Source of the DNA: Planctomycetaceae bacterium
GTDB taxonomy: Bacteria > Planctomycetota > Planctomycetia > Pirellulales > Pirellulaceae
Direction of reading: 5' to 3'
Assembly (NCBI GenBank): GCA_002862205.1
Contig: PKCN01000020.1
Coordinates: 1-64,000, forward strand
Length of the DNA: 64,000 nucleotides
Shown: positions 55,175-64,000 of the stretch, piece after piece
How positions within the stretch are numbered: the first letter of the stretch is position 1
Layout of the letters: every line of letters starts with the position of its first letter
Notes under the pieces: model-generated
Databases searched by the model: none
Seen by the model: only the letters and a program-made list of their open reading frames with translations
What the model was told of the DNA's origin: nothing
Translations under genes and position numbers: made by a program

Positions 55175-55621
55175 ATGTCGCAAATCGGACAGCCAGCTAC
55201 TTCGAGTGCTGCTGCGCAACAAAATGCTGCAACCACCAGTCAATCGAGTGGCAGCTACAACGAACTCGATATCGATGATTTCTTGAAGTTACTGATCAGC
55301 GAATTGCAAAATCAGGATCCTCTTGATCCGATGGACAATAGTGAAATGGTCCAGCAGATCGGTCAAATTCGAGAAATTGGGGCTACTGATGAACTGACGA
55401 AAACACTCTCTTCACTCTCATCAAGCCAAGAATTGGTGACCGCCAGTAGTCTGATTGGCAAGTCTGTAGAGGGGTTGGCAGAGGATGCCAGCGCTGTTGA
55501 TGGCATTGTCGATCGCATCACTGTTGAGACAAGTGATAGAAACGATGCACGAACAGTCAAAGTTCACGTGGGTGGAAAGACGATGGATATTAAAAACATC
55601 AGGGAAATACAGACTGGGTAA
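55175..55621 (+). CDS. flgD: flagellar hook cap / assembly protein FlgD
   Basis: 148 residues, near the short form of FlgD. It scaffolds hook assembly. The core DIDDFLKLLISELQNQDPLDPMDNSEMVQQIGQIREIGATDELTKTL is diagnostic. It lacks the second Ig-like and Tudor-type domains of the enterobacterial protein. Start at 55175 has GGGAGAG nine bases before it; the frame is open upstream. Confidence 0.92.
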   Translation: MSQIGQPATSSAAAQQNAATTSQSSGSYNELDIDDFLKLLISELQNQDPLDPMDNSEMVQQIGQIREIGATDELTKTLSSLSSSQELVTASSLIGKSVEGLAEDASAVDGIVDRITVETSDRNDARTVKVHVGGKTMDIKNIREIQTG

Positions 55622-55738
55622 ATTCTGCCGATTGTTGATTGCCAGCATTAAATCATTTTTAAGCTGGCAATTGATCTCATCGCTTGCGATGAGCCATCGA
55701 AAGAATTCATCCGGTCACATAATCGGAGTTCAAATTCG

Positions 55739-58174
55739 ATGGGTCTTACATCCGCTCTTACTACCGCACTGACTGGATTGAACGCTGCGGAAACGCAGAT
55801 TGATGTGATAGGCAATAATCTTGCCAACTCACAAACGGTTGGATTCAAGTCGTCAGATGTGATCTTTGGAACCCAATTTCTGCAGACTCTCTCGTTGGGT
55901 GCAGGACCGTCAGACAATAGTGGTGGTATCAACCCCCGGCAAATTGGATTAGGCGTGCAGGTTGCCGAGATAGCGGCGAATCACAACCAGGGCACGATTG
56001 AAATCAGCAGCAGTTCTTCTGATCTGGCGATCCAGGGTGATGGATTTTTCATTGTGGAGGGTGGCGAGGGTGAACGCCTCTATACTCGCAACGGCATTTT
56101 CAAGCTCAATAGCGATGCTGAGCTGGTCAGTGTGACCGGACAGCGGTTGCTGGGATACGGCGTCGACGAGCAGTTCCGATTGCAAAAAACCGAATTAGTT
56201 CCACTTTCGGTGCCGTTGGGCAGTGAGAGCGTTGCCAAGGCGACGGAGAATGTCACGTTCGAGGGGACACTGACACCTGAGGGTGATCTGGCAACGGTTT
56301 CTCAGGTCATTCAATCGAGTCGATTGGGTGATTCCAAGGTCCCACGCCCTGAATCCACCAGTGTTGGTATTGCTGCTGCTCCACTTTCTGATGCCAACGC
56401 TGTGGTGGTGAACAATGGTGGGGTTGGTACTTTGGCGGCCGGAGCCTACCAGTACCGATTCACTTTGGTCGACGCAGCAGGTGCCGAAGCAACTCCCAGC
56501 GTGTCTATCACTTCAACAGTGGGAGCGGGAGGACGGATCCAACTCAGTAGTCTTCCGCAAGAAGGCACCGGGAATTTTCCTACCGTCAATATCTACCGAA
56601 CGGGCCCTGATGGCAACGACTTTTTCCTGCTCGGATCAGCTGCTGCTGGCGGCGCCTTCGACGATGACGGATCAACCGCGCTATCAGCGACGCCTTTGGA
56701 TGATACTACGCTGACAGGAAACTATTCCTACATGGTGACGTATCATCGTAGCGGTGAGGTTGAGAGTCGCCCCAGCGAATTGGTTGGTCCACAGAATGTG
56801 GTCAATGGCCGGATTTCGTTGACCAACTTGCCGGTACCACCCGTACCCGGACCCGAAAGTGGTTTTCCTGCCTATGATGAAATCCGCATTTACCGGAATT
56901 TATCTGGTGACCAAAATAATTATTATCTGGTCGATACGGTCGCACCGGGGTCTGACTACACCGATTCAAAGTCAGATGAAGATATTGCAGACTTATCGGC
57001 GCCAGGAAATAAATTGGTAGATCTTGATGGTCCTACCATCACCAGTAACACACTTTTGACAGATGTTCTCAAGCGTGATGGTTTGACGTACCAAAATGCG
57101 TTTGAAGTAGGAACTCTCAATTACAGTGGTCGGAAAGGTGGACGTGCGTTAGGAACCAAACAGCTTGAAATTGAACAAACGACGACGGTGCAGGATTTTG
57201 TTGACTTCTTGGAGTCAGCATCAGGACTTCAGAGTTTGCTGATTGATTCGCAGAATCCCATCCTCGCGTCCGAGAACAATATTCCCGGAGAAAGCGGTGA
57301 ACTGGTTCCCGGTGGATATATTCAGGATGGAACGATTCGTTTTGTCAGTAATACCGGAGAGTTGAATGCTCTCGAAATTGATCTATCCGCATTCAGAGTT
57401 GAAAATGCTGTTGGTGAGGTGACCACACCAAACCTTGCCTTTGGAACTTTACAGGAAGCAACAGGTCAGAGCGCGGTCAGTGATTTCATCGTTTACGACT
57501 CACTTGGTGTGCCGTTGAATGTGCGAGTGACAGCAACACTTGAGGGACGGACCAATGAGCAGACCATTTATCGCTGGTATGCAGACAGTCCGGAAAATCA
57601 ACCCATCTCTGGAACGGACATTGCTGTTGGAACTGGTTTGCTGCGTTTTGATGGAAATGGAAACTTCGTTTCGGCGACCAACGACAGCATCGCGATTGAT
57701 CGTGTGGGCGTACCCAGCGTTAATCCATTGCAATTAAATCTTGACTTCAGTCAAGTCTCTGGTTTGGCGACGCAGGAAGCAAGTTTGGCAGCAACCCGGC
57801 AGGATGGTAGCCCTCCGGGCGTGCTGACCAGTTTTGTGGTTGGTGAAGATGGAACGTTGCGAGGCGTGTTTGGAAACGGAGTGACACGTGATCTCGGACA
57901 ACTGCAATTGGCCAGATTTGCCAACCCGGTCGGATTGGAATCTCGAGGTCTGAACGTCTTCGCCAAAGGGGTCAATACGGGATTGCCGGTTCAAGGTGCC
58001 CCGGGGGAAAACGGTATTGGCGGTGTGATTGGTGGTGCCCTTGAATTGAGCAACACCGATATCGGTAAGGACCTGGTCGAATTGGTCATGGCAAGTACCC
58101 AGTATCGTGGGAACAGTCGTGTCATCACCACTAGCCAGCAATTGCTTGATGAATTGTTGAATCTGCGACGTTAG
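55739..58174 (+). CDS. flgE: flagellar hook protein FlgE with inserted domains
   Basis: 811 residues, about double typical FlgE. The N end MGLTSALTTALTGLNAAETQIDVIGNNLANSQTVGFKSSDVIFG and the C end GKDLVELVMASTQYRGNSRVITTSQQLLDELLNL form the D0 coiled coil. Between residues about 221 and 424 lies an insert with two similar Ig/Fn3-type repeats: GAYQYRFTLVDAAGAEATPSVS, VNIYRTGPDGNDFFLLG, and GNYSYMVTYHRSGEVESRPSELVGP, IRIYRNLSGDQNNYYLVD. These should project from the hook surface. GGAG before the ATG. Last flagellar gene here; a repeat-rich gap follows. Confidence 0.93.
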   Translation: MGLTSALTTALTGLNAAETQIDVIGNNLANSQTVGFKSSDVIFGTQFLQTLSLGAGPSDNSGGINPRQIGLGVQVAEIAANHNQGTIEISSSSSDLAIQGDGFFIVEGGEGERLYTRNGIFKLNSDAELVSVTGQRLLGYGVDEQFRLQKTELVPLSVPLGSESVAKATENVTFEGTLTPEGDLATVSQVIQSSRLGDSKVPRPESTSVGIAAAPLSDANAVVVNNGGVGTLAAGAYQYRFTLVDAAGAEATPSVSITSTVGAGGRIQLSSLPQEGTGNFPTVNIYRTGPDGNDFFLLGSAAAGGAFDDDGSTALSATPLDDTTLTGNYSYMVTYHRSGEVESRPSELVGPQNVVNGRISLTNLPVPPVPGPESGFPAYDEIRIYRNLSGDQNNYYLVDTVAPGSDYTDSKSDEDIADLSAPGNKLVDLDGPTITSNTLLTDVLKRDGLTYQNAFEVGTLNYSGRKGGRALGTKQLEIEQTTTVQDFVDFLESASGLQSLLIDSQNPILASENNIPGESGELVPGGYIQDGTIRFVSNTGELNALEIDLSAFRVENAVGEVTTPNLAFGTLQEATGQSAVSDFIVYDSLGVPLNVRVTATLEGRTNEQTIYRWYADSPENQPISGTDIAVGTGLLRFDGNGNFVSATNDSIAIDRVGVPSVNPLQLNLDFSQVSGLATQEASLAATRQDGSPPGVLTSFVVGEDGTLRGVFGNGVTRDLGQLQLARFANPVGLESRGLNVFAKGVNTGLPVQGAPGENGIGGVIGGALELSNTDIGKDLVELVMASTQYRGNSRVITTSQQLLDELLNLRR

Positions 58175-58509
58175 TGAACCATCGGGCAGGGGTGCGAGAG
58201 CCACAGCTATGGAGCAGTTGGATTGCTGGGTGCTGGGTGCTGGTGCTGGTGCTGGGTGCTGGTGCTGGGTGCTGGTGCTGGGTGCTGGGTGCTGGTGCTG
58301 GGTGCTGCCATGATGTGATGAGAGTCATTTTCTCGGCAGCCTGACCGCATGTGCCCTAGATTGTGCAGCTTAAATCAGCACAATTTGAATCCATTGGATC
58401 ACAGCTTGTGATGGTTGCTGACTTTCCCAGTCGCAATGGCCCCACCTTCGTGGAATCAGTGTCTTTCATGTTTTCCAAGCTTATCCCCACCCAATCGTAG
58501 AATTTTCAG
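58175..58509. other. intergenic region between flgE and proS
   Basis: About 335 bp without a gene. It holds the GCTGGGT/GCTGGT repeat listed separately; the rest shows no clear terminator or promoter. Confidence 0.6.
58225..58303. repeat. mixed 7/6-bp microsatellite GCTGGGT / GCTGGT
   Basis: Twelve units alternate irregularly between GCTGGGT (seven) and GCTGGT (five) over 79 bases, beginning 51 bases after the flgE stop. G-rich on the plus strand with runs of GG and GGG, so G-quadruplex-like structure is conceivable. It lies between two co-directional genes. Confidence 0.93.
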
Positions 58510-60018
58510 ATGGCAAAAGCTCCCAAAAACGCGATCAGTCCGTCTCGTGCCCAAGACTACCCAGAATGGTATCAGCAGGTCATTCGCGCATCTGATTTGG
58601 CGGAAAACAGTCCTGTCCGAGGTTGCATGGTGATCAAGCCATGGGGCTACCGATTGTGGGAAAATATGCAACGCGCTTTGGATGACATGTTCAAGGCGAC
58701 TGGCCACCAGAATGCTTACTTTCCCCTCTTCATTCCGATGAGCTTCCTCGAAAAGGAAGCGGAGCACGTGGAGGGGTTTGCCAAGGAATGTGCGGTGGTA
58801 ACCCATCACCGCCTTGAACCAGATCCTGACGGTGGATTGCGGCCTGCTGGTAAGCTTGAGGAACCGTTGATCGTACGCCCAACCAGCGAGACGATCATCG
58901 GGGCGACTTATGCAAAATGGGTTCAAAGTCATCGCGATCTTCCCATTCTTATCAATCAGTGGGCGAATGTCGTGCGGTGGGAAATGCGCACACGAATGTT
59001 TTTGCGAACAGCGGAGTTTCTTTGGCAGGAAGGTCACACGGTGCATGCCACGAGTGAAGAAGCAATGGCTGAAACCGAACAGATGATAGATGTCTACGCG
59101 GATTTCGCCCAAAATTGGATGGCAATGCCGGTGATCATCGGTAGCAAGACTGCTGACGAGAGGTTTCCGGGAGCCGTGGAGACGCTTTCCATCGAGGCCA
59201 TGATGCAGGATCGCAAAGCTCTGCAGGCGGGAACGAGCCATTTTCTGGGGCAGAATTTTTCGAAAGCACAGGAAATTGTGTTTCAGGCTGAGAATGGTGA
59301 GCGTGAGTATGCATGGACCACAAGTTGGGGTGTCTCAACGCGGTTGGTGGGTGCTTTGATCATGAGCCATAGTGATGATGACGGTCTCGTGATGCCGCCT
59401 CGCTTAGCACCTGCCCAAGTGGTGATTCTGCCGATCTATCGTGATGATTCACAGCGTGCATCTGTGCTGCAGTACGTTGAAAAGCTCAAAGCTGAGTTGT
59501 CGGCACAGCAGTATGCAGGTAGCCCGATTCGAGTAGAAGTGGATGACCGCGACATCCGCGGTGGGGAAAAGAAATGGCACCACGTCAAACGTGGCGTTCC
59601 CATTCGTTTGGAGGTTGGACCGAAGGACATCGAGAAGGATGCCGTCTTTCTTGGACGCAGAGATCAGCCCAAGAGTGCTCCCATGGGTCGGGCAGAGTTG
59701 ATTGCGGGAATTGCTGCCTTACTTGCCGAAATGCAACAAGGACTGTTTGATGCCGCCGAGAAATTGCGGGATGACAATTCACGTGTGATCACGAACGAGT
59801 CAGATTTTCGTGACTTCTTTACGCCAGAGAATGAACAGGATATTCATGGCGGATTCGCACATTGCCACTTCTCATCCGAAGAAGAACTTCAGCCTCTGCT
59901 GAAGGAGCTGAAAGTTACAATCCGGTGTATCCCCCGAGAAGGAAACGACGAGCCTGGAATCTGTTTCTTGACAGGAAAAACGGCAGCCAAGAAAGCGATT
60001 TTTGCCAAGTCCTATTAG
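58510..60018 (+). CDS. proS: prolyl-tRNA synthetase (archaeal/eukaryotic-type, ProS type 3)
   Basis: 502 residues. Class II synthetase without the bacterial editing insert. Motif-bearing segments: RGCMVIKPWGYRLWENMQRALDDMFKATGHQNAYFPLFIP, EEPLIVRPTSETIIG, WANVVRWEMRTRMFLRTAEFLWQEGHTVHAT (class II motif 2), and TTSWGVSTRLVGALIMSHSDDDGLVMPPRLAPAQVVILPI (motif 3 region). The C-terminal anticodon-binding domain and the zinc-like end domain follow, ending in the Tyr typical of this type (FAKSY). Confidence 0.96.
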   Translation: MAKAPKNAISPSRAQDYPEWYQQVIRASDLAENSPVRGCMVIKPWGYRLWENMQRALDDMFKATGHQNAYFPLFIPMSFLEKEAEHVEGFAKECAVVTHHRLEPDPDGGLRPAGKLEEPLIVRPTSETIIGATYAKWVQSHRDLPILINQWANVVRWEMRTRMFLRTAEFLWQEGHTVHATSEEAMAETEQMIDVYADFAQNWMAMPVIIGSKTADERFPGAVETLSIEAMMQDRKALQAGTSHFLGQNFSKAQEIVFQAENGEREYAWTTSWGVSTRLVGALIMSHSDDDGLVMPPRLAPAQVVILPIYRDDSQRASVLQYVEKLKAELSAQQYAGSPIRVEVDDRDIRGGEKKWHHVKRGVPIRLEVGPKDIEKDAVFLGRRDQPKSAPMGRAELIAGIAALLAEMQQGLFDAAEKLRDDNSRVITNESDFRDFFTPENEQDIHGGFAHCHFSSEEELQPLLKELKVTIRCIPREGNDEPGICFLTGKTAAKKAIFAKSY

Positions 60019-60031
60019 TCGTTGCCCATGC

Positions 60032-60058
60032 GTCAATTCTTGCCCGAATTGAATTGAC
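60032..60058. terminator. hairpin between convergent proS and ruvA
   Basis: GTCAATTC (60032-60039) pairs with GAATTGAC (60051-60058). CAATTC can also pair with the earlier GAATTG (60046-60051), so two folds compete. It lies just after proS and before the end of ruvA, where transcription from both sides meets. No T tract, so only a weak candidate. Confidence 0.35.
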
Positions 60059-60160
60059 CTCTGAAATGGCTTTTCCGAATACGACTCGTTAGGTTCTCAG
60101 CCAACGATGGTTCTGAGTGACCGCAGGAATTCAACTCCCAAGCAAGGAGTCCTGTCCTGC

Positions 60161-60796
60161 TTATGCTGAACGCTGGTAGATTGCCGTGAGAAGAGATTCG
60201 GTATCTTTGAATTTTTTTCCGCCTGCCATCGTTTCGTCGATCAGTTTCCGGGCATCCGTTTCACTGTGGCCCAAGGTGATCAGAGCATCAAATGTTTCAC
60301 TGATAACGGCTGACGCTGCGGTCCCCTGGCCGGCATTTTCACTGGTGACCGCCTGTCTTTCGACCATCAAAGCGAAACGTGGCATTTTACGCCGCAACTT
60401 GGCGATCACCCGTTCGCTTGTCGCTGGCCCAACTCCGGGTAAGGCCGAAAGCCCTTTGGCATCCTGTTCCTCGATGAGTACGGCAAGCTCTTTGACTGGA
60501 CGCACCATGGCGCGAAGCGCTTTTTTGACTCCGACACCGTCGACGCTGCAGAATAGATCAAAGAACTGTCGTTCGGGTTCTGTCATAAAGCCGATCAGGC
60601 GTGGAGTGAGACGCCCACCTTGGGCATTTCCCTCAATGTAGTCCAAGGTATGAAGACGTGTCTGCTGACCGATGCTGTTTTGCAGCATGCGACGTGTGTA
60701 GTCTGCGACCAGCACTTCATATTCGAACGGGGCGGCTTCAATGGTGACAGCAGTTTCACTGACGCGTGTCAGTGTTCCAGAGATGGTGACGATCAA
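60161..60796 (-). CDS. ruvA: Holliday junction branch migration protein RuvA
   Basis: 211 residues. It binds four-way DNA junctions. The N-terminal OB fold, helix-hairpin-helix LSALPGVGPATSERVIAKLRRK and the C-terminal flexible domain (TFDALITLGHSETDARKLID) are all in place. Start is TTG at 60796, preceded by AGGAG nine bases earlier. It is downstream of ruvC on the same strand; ruvB is not in the window. Confidence 0.93.
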   Translation of the reverse strand: MIVTISGTLTRVSETAVTIEAAPFEYEVLVADYTRRMLQNSIGQQTRLHTLDYIEGNAQGGRLTPRLIGFMTEPERQFFDLFCSVDGVGVKKALRAMVRPVKELAVLIEEQDAKGLSALPGVGPATSERVIAKLRRKMPRFALMVERQAVTSENAGQGTAASAVISETFDALITLGHSETDARKLIDETMAGGKKFKDTESLLTAIYQRSA

Positions 60797-60954
60797 GAGG
60801 GAATGCTCCTGGGCTAATGAAATTCGGATTCGACGGCAATGCGATTGTGTGGCAGATTCCTGTGCACGAAAAGATGGAGGTTTGCAGACACGGGGTCAAG
60901 CGTAGCGATAAAATCTGGCTGGGCCCGAGTTGGGGCACACAAAAAACACTGATT

Positions 60955-61034
60955 CTCTGCACTCCTGCTTCAGGCTCTGCACTCCCGCTTCAGGCTCTGC
61001 ACTCCCGCTTCAGGCTCTGCACTCCCGCTTCAGG
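60955..61034. repeat. 20-bp tandem repeat, four copies, next to the ruvC stop
   Basis: Unit CTCTGCACTCCCGCTTCAGG, four times from 60955 to 61034, with one T/C difference in the first copy. The array ends one base before the ruvC stop codon (read on the minus strand) and lies between ruvC and ruvA. No gene covers it. Confidence 0.93.
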
Positions 61035-61035
61035 C

Positions 61036-61587
61036 TCATGGGGTTTGGGTCAAGGCTGACATGGAACTGCCATCTCCAAGGTGGTAACCGCATAGCGCAA
61101 TCGCGAGGGCATCAGCCACATCTGCAGGTTCAGGCATGGTTGCCAGACCCAGTTGAATTTTGACGGCAAGTTGAATTTGGCTCTTGGGAGCGTGCCCATT
61201 GCCCGTCATGACTTTCTTGACACGAGTGGGTTCAAAGTGAAGCACGTGGATGTTGGACTGTGCCGCTGCAAGGCAGATGACGCCACGTGCGTGTCCCATC
61301 AGGATCGCGGTGCGTGGGCGTTCGTAGTGGGAGAAAAGTTGTTCCAACGCCAGCACATCTGGTTGGTGTGCTTCAATCACCTCTCGCAGCCCGCTGTGAA
61401 TTTCATTCAGCCGCATTTCGATGCTGTCCTTGGGTTTGCTGCGGATGATACCAGCTTCGATCAATCTGATTTTTCCCGCAAGTGCCATTGAACCACTTCC
61501 CGATCCGACTTCAATCACACCGTAACCGGTGGTGTTCAAGCCGGGATCAACTCCCAAAAGACGGCGTGTGGCAGAACTCGACTTCAC
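61036..61587 (-). CDS. ruvC: Holliday junction resolvase RuvC
   Basis: 183 residues from the GTG at 61587 (a TTG at 61602 would add five). It cuts Holliday junctions. The acidic catalytic residues are seen in [13 protein letters not shown] (Asp), [12 protein letters not shown] (Glu) and [11 protein letters not shown] (Asp pair). The GTG overlaps the cysS stop by four bases (GTGA), so cysS and ruvC are translationally coupled. The stop lies next to the 20-bp tandem repeat. Confidence 0.93.
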   Translation of the reverse strand: MKSSSATRRLLGVDPGLNTTGYGVIEVGSGSGSMALAGKIRLIEAGIIRSKPKDSIEMRLNEIHSGLREVIEAHQPDVLALEQLFSHYERPRTAILMGHARGVICLAAAQSNIHVLHFEPTRVKKVMTGNGHAPKSQIQLAVKIQLGLATMPEPADVADALAIALCGYHLGDGSSMSALTQTP

Positions 61588-63209
61588 GAGCTGCGTTCCC
61601 AACTTGTGCCTTCTTTCTTGTCCAGTAGAGCGACACCCAGCTCAGTCAAACGATCACGGATCGCATCACCGGTTGCATAGTCCTTACGCTCCCGAGCCTC
61701 CTTGCGAAGGTCGATCAGCAAATTGACCACGCCATCGAGTAAATCGGTGTCTGCTTCGTCTCCACCACTTCCACCAAGTGCTGGTTTGACGAAAATTCCC
61801 AACACGCTGGTCAATTCGCGAATGACACAGGCCGCTTTGATCAGTGACACTACCGCAGGCGAATCGAGTGACGCAGCTGGCCCTAATCCGTGTTGATCAA
61901 TATGTCGATTCAACGCACGTAGTGAATCGAACAATACGCTGATCGCTGCACCCGTGTTGAAGTCATCATCCATTGAGGACAGGAACTTTGCTCGTGCTGC
62001 ATGCATCTCCTGCAGCAGAGGTTCTTCTCCGGGATCAAATTCACCCTGGTTTCGACAGGTGCCCAGCGGCAAGTCATAGAAATATTGCCCCGGGTATTGG
62101 GTGCTTTCCTGAAGAGACGTGATCTCATTGAAACGGTCAAAGAAGCGATAGAAAGCTTCTAATGATGTGCCTGCTTCCTGCAAACCCTCTTCGTTGTAGA
62201 CAATGGTCGACCGATAATGTGTTCTCAGAAGAAAGAAGCGGATCCGTTCTCCCGTATGCCTGCGGATTACGGTCGACAGTCCACCGTCTCCCTTACTGCG
62301 GCTGATTTTTCCAGCCGATGCCTCTTCTGCTGATTCTTCACGGTCACTCTTGCCGCCTACTTTGCCTTTTTCACCGGCTCGCATCAAACCATTGTGCATC
62401 CAATATTTGACCATCGGGGCAGCGTGGCAGCAGCCGCTTTGTGCAAGCTCGTTCTCATGGTGAGGGAACAGCAGGTCCAATCCCCCGCCATGAATATCAA
62501 ACGTGTTGCCGAGGATTTCATGGCTCATCGCGGAGCATTCGATGTGCCACCCTGGACGCCCCGGACCCCATGGGCTGTCCCAGGCAATCGAATCATCTTT
62601 CGCGCTTTTCCAAAGAGCAAAGTCACCGGGTGAACGTTTTTTGGCCGCAGCTTCACCTCCTTCACCTTGTTGTGAATCCAAGCTTCGATTGGATAGCTGG
62701 CCGTAATGGCTGTCCTTGGCGACATCAAAAAAAACATCGCCATCTACCGCGTACGCATAATCCTTGTCTTCCAGAGCCTTGATGAAGGAGATGATCTGAG
62801 GCATGTGATCGGTGGCACGAGGCAGGTAGTCGATTTGACTGACCCCCAATTCACGCAGATTTGAGAGATAATCTGCGGTCATTTCACATGCAATCTGGCT
62901 CACGGGAATGCCACGTTCCCGGCTCTTGGCGATCAGCTTGTCATCCACGTCCGTGATGTTCACGACCCATGTCACCTCATAGCCGCTGTAACTTAGATAA
63001 CGCTTGATTGTGTCGAAGATGACAGGACCGACCATGTGTCCAATATGCGACTCAGCGTAAACCGTTGGACCGCACAAATAGATGCCAACCTTCGGGGGGT
63101 GAAGCGGTTCGAACGGTTCCTTGGTCTTGCTAAGTGTGTTGTAAACACGAATCGTGGGATTGTTGGTTGACGCGTCAGAGTCGTTTTGGCTTGCAGTCGC
63201 GGTGCTCAT
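61584..63209 (-). CDS. cysS: cysteinyl-tRNA synthetase
   Basis: 541 residues. Class I synthetase. Motifs: [19 protein letters not shown] (HIGH), the zinc-site region, [38 protein letters not shown] (second Cys and His ligands). The usual KMSKS signature appears only as KISRSKGD, and is preceded by a charged insert of some 30 residues (EKGKVGG through EEASAG), not present in E. coli CysRS. The C-terminal part ([40 protein letters not shown]) is typical. Start [10 protein letters not shown] selected; the frame is open upstream. Confidence 0.93.
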   Translation of the reverse strand: MSTATASQNDSDASTNNPTIRVYNTLSKTKEPFEPLHPPKVGIYLCGPTVYAESHIGHMVGPVIFDTIKRYLSYSGYEVTWVVNITDVDDKLIAKSRERGIPVSQIACEMTADYLSNLRELGVSQIDYLPRATDHMPQIISFIKALEDKDYAYAVDGDVFFDVAKDSHYGQLSNRSLDSQQGEGGEAAAKKRSPGDFALWKSAKDDSIAWDSPWGPGRPGWHIECSAMSHEILGNTFDIHGGGLDLLFPHHENELAQSGCCHAAPMVKYWMHNGLMRAGEKGKVGGKSDREESAEEASAGKISRSKGDGGLSTVIRRHTGERIRFFLLRTHYRSTIVYNEEGLQEAGTSLEAFYRFFDRFNEITSLQESTQYPGQYFYDLPLGTCRNQGEFDPGEEPLLQEMHAARAKFLSSMDDDFNTGAAISVLFDSLRALNRHIDQHGLGPAASLDSPAVVSLIKAACVIRELTSVLGIFVKPALGGSGGDEADTDLLDGVVNLLIDLRKEARERKDYATGDAIRDRLTELGVALLDKKEGTSWERSS

Positions 63210-63593
63210 CTTTATCGTCTGATGGAGAATGGATCGCAGGTGGAATTTGTTTTCAATCACCGAGTAGAAATTTCCAAATCCAGTGCCTGATTCGAAATCA
63301 ATTGATAGCAAATCAGGCCGAATGGTTGGTGGTTCTGCCCGTCAAGCTGGGGATTATAGGGTCTGATCGTTTTCATGCAGAGGGCGATTTTCAGCACCCT
63401 ATGTCGAGCGTGCTCACTGTACCATGCTTGAGCCGATTGACCGTTCGATGCTGCCCGATGCGGGACAGCTGGCAGCCGGATGGGGGTCACGTCAGTCATT
63501 CCTGTTGGAATCCAATTGGCTTGTCGAAATCCAGCCAGATGGAGCCGGGAGCGAACCAAAAGAGTAGGACCGAACCAAAAAACATCGTGCGGA
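63210..63593. other. intergenic region between ispF and cysS
   Basis: About 380 bp on which only overlapping low-quality frames are open on both strands. The cysS promoter should lie here. GAACCAAAAGAGTA and GAACCAAAAAAC form a short direct repeat near 63553-63583, just after ispF. No structure of note otherwise. Confidence 0.5.
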
Positions 63594-64000
63594 TCAGACT
63601 TTGTAGACCAGAACGACGGCTCTGGCCGAGATTGCTTCTCCCTGCCCAATGGGGCCAATCCCCTCTCCTGTCTTGGCTTTGATACCAATACGGTCGATGG
63701 GGGTCTCAGTGATTTTTGAAATCGCTGCTTTCATGGCGTCAATATGGCCAGCCATTTTGGGCCGTTCTGCCAAGATCACACAGTCCATATTCGCTATTTC
63801 CATTCCATGGCTCCGCAGACGTTGGATCGCTTCGTGCAAGAAGTCTGCACTATTGCGATCATGGTTTTCCGCAGCGTTGTCCGGAAAAAGTCGTCCAATG
63901 TCTTCCTCAGCGATCGAGCCCAGGATGGCGTCCGTCACTGCATGCAACAGAACATCCGCATCGCTGTGTCCAATGCTATGGATCTGGCAATCCAGATTGA
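63594..64000 (-). CDS. ispF: 2-C-methyl-D-erythritol 2,4-cyclodiphosphate synthase, N-terminus beyond the window
   Basis: Partial; the first residues lie past the window end. Visible is the sequence from IGHSDADVLLHAVTDAILGSIAEEDIGRLFPDN on, with one of the metal-site His residues, and the later LRSHGMEIANMDCVILAERPKM and IGIKAKTGEGIGPIGQGEAISARAVVLVYKV. This is the MEP-pathway enzyme that closes the cyclodiphosphate of isoprenoid synthesis. It is on the minus strand, like cysS, from which it is separated by about 380 bp. Confidence 0.93.
   Translation of the reverse strand, partial: NLDCQIHSIGHSDADVLLHAVTDAILGSIAEEDIGRLFPDNAAENHDRNSADFLHEAIQRLRSHGMEIANMDCVILAERPKMAGHIDAMKAAISKITETPIDRIGIKAKTGEGIGPIGQGEAISARAVVLVYKV

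Noticed and set aside
55670-55700. sigma-54 promoter before flgE (TGGCA ... TTGC)
   Set aside because: Spacing between the GG and GC elements is far too long for sigma-54.
58131-58328. minus-strand frame rich in Pro and Gln
   Set aside because: Wholly produced by translation of the GCTGGGT/GCTGGT repeat.
60817-61059. plus-strand frame with repeated Leu-Pro-Ala segments
   Set aside because: Half of it is the 20-bp repeat translated; no start site or family likeness.
63257-63688. minus-strand 143-codon frame
   Set aside because: Overlaps the firm ispF C-terminal end in another frame.

Overview
The window looks like a chromosomal segment of a free-living, flagellated planctomycete (Pirellulales/Rhodopirellula-like). 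This rests on family content: an FHA protein, an ECF sigma/anti-sigma pair, a DUF1573 protein, a DUF1080 protein, a Cys-type sulfatase, a CPXCG mini-protein, a Tat-exported hydroxypyruvate-isomerase-like protein, a membrane-bound Ser/Thr kinase with a large ectodomain, a ComB-family phosphatase, a membrane pyrophosphatase and many large proteins of unknown function. No species-level claim is made. No rRNA, tRNA, CRISPR array, transposase or phage gene was seen.

Layout. 1-960: a 15-bp tandem repeat (8 copies) that cuts off a decayed radical-SAM gene of the AmmeMemoRadiSam type. 1142-3472: gcvT, gcvH and a LipM-like octanoyltransferase, all concerned with the glycine cleavage system and its lipoylated H protein. 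3804-8188: FHA protein, ECF sigma factor, anti-sigma factor and a secreted hydrolase-fold protein that appears to lack its nucleophile. 8426-14905: exported isomerase-like protein, a large membrane protein, and an AAA ATPase/VWA protein pair. 14925-21443 (minus strand): small membrane protein, rsgA, ftsH, recQ. 21550-25941: alcohol-dehydrogenase-like enzyme, CPXCG protein and three exported proteins of unknown role. 26005-31335 (minus): DapA-family aldolase, hppA pyrophosphatase, sulfatase. 31597-41535: Ser/Thr kinase, small CxxCH protein with a clear terminator, DUF1080 protein, lipoprotein, rpmB-gatC-nhaC, a secreted Pro-rich protein and a ComB-like phosphatase.

41599-58174 is one long co-directional flagellar cluster: TPR membrane protein, FlgN-like protein, an orphan GHKL-ATPase-like domain protein, flgB, flgC, fliE, fliF, a divergent fliG, fliH, fliI, fliJ, a MotE-like membrane protein, fliK, flgD and a flgE with a large internal insertion. 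It encodes rod, MS ring/switch, export ATPase complex, hook-length control, hook cap and hook. The orphan ATPase-like protein, the odd FliG and the hook insert are the least explained parts and the best candidates for undescribed biology.

58510-64000: proS on the plus strand, then ruvA, ruvC, cysS and ispF (cut by the window end) on the minus strand.

A recurring feature is short tandem repeats of unrelated sequence placed at or just after the 3' ends of genes (the radical-SAM remnant, the FlgN-like gene, flgE and ruvC). Starts were chosen from ribosome-binding sites, overlaps and family start positions. Functions are inferred from motifs read by eye; no database search was run.
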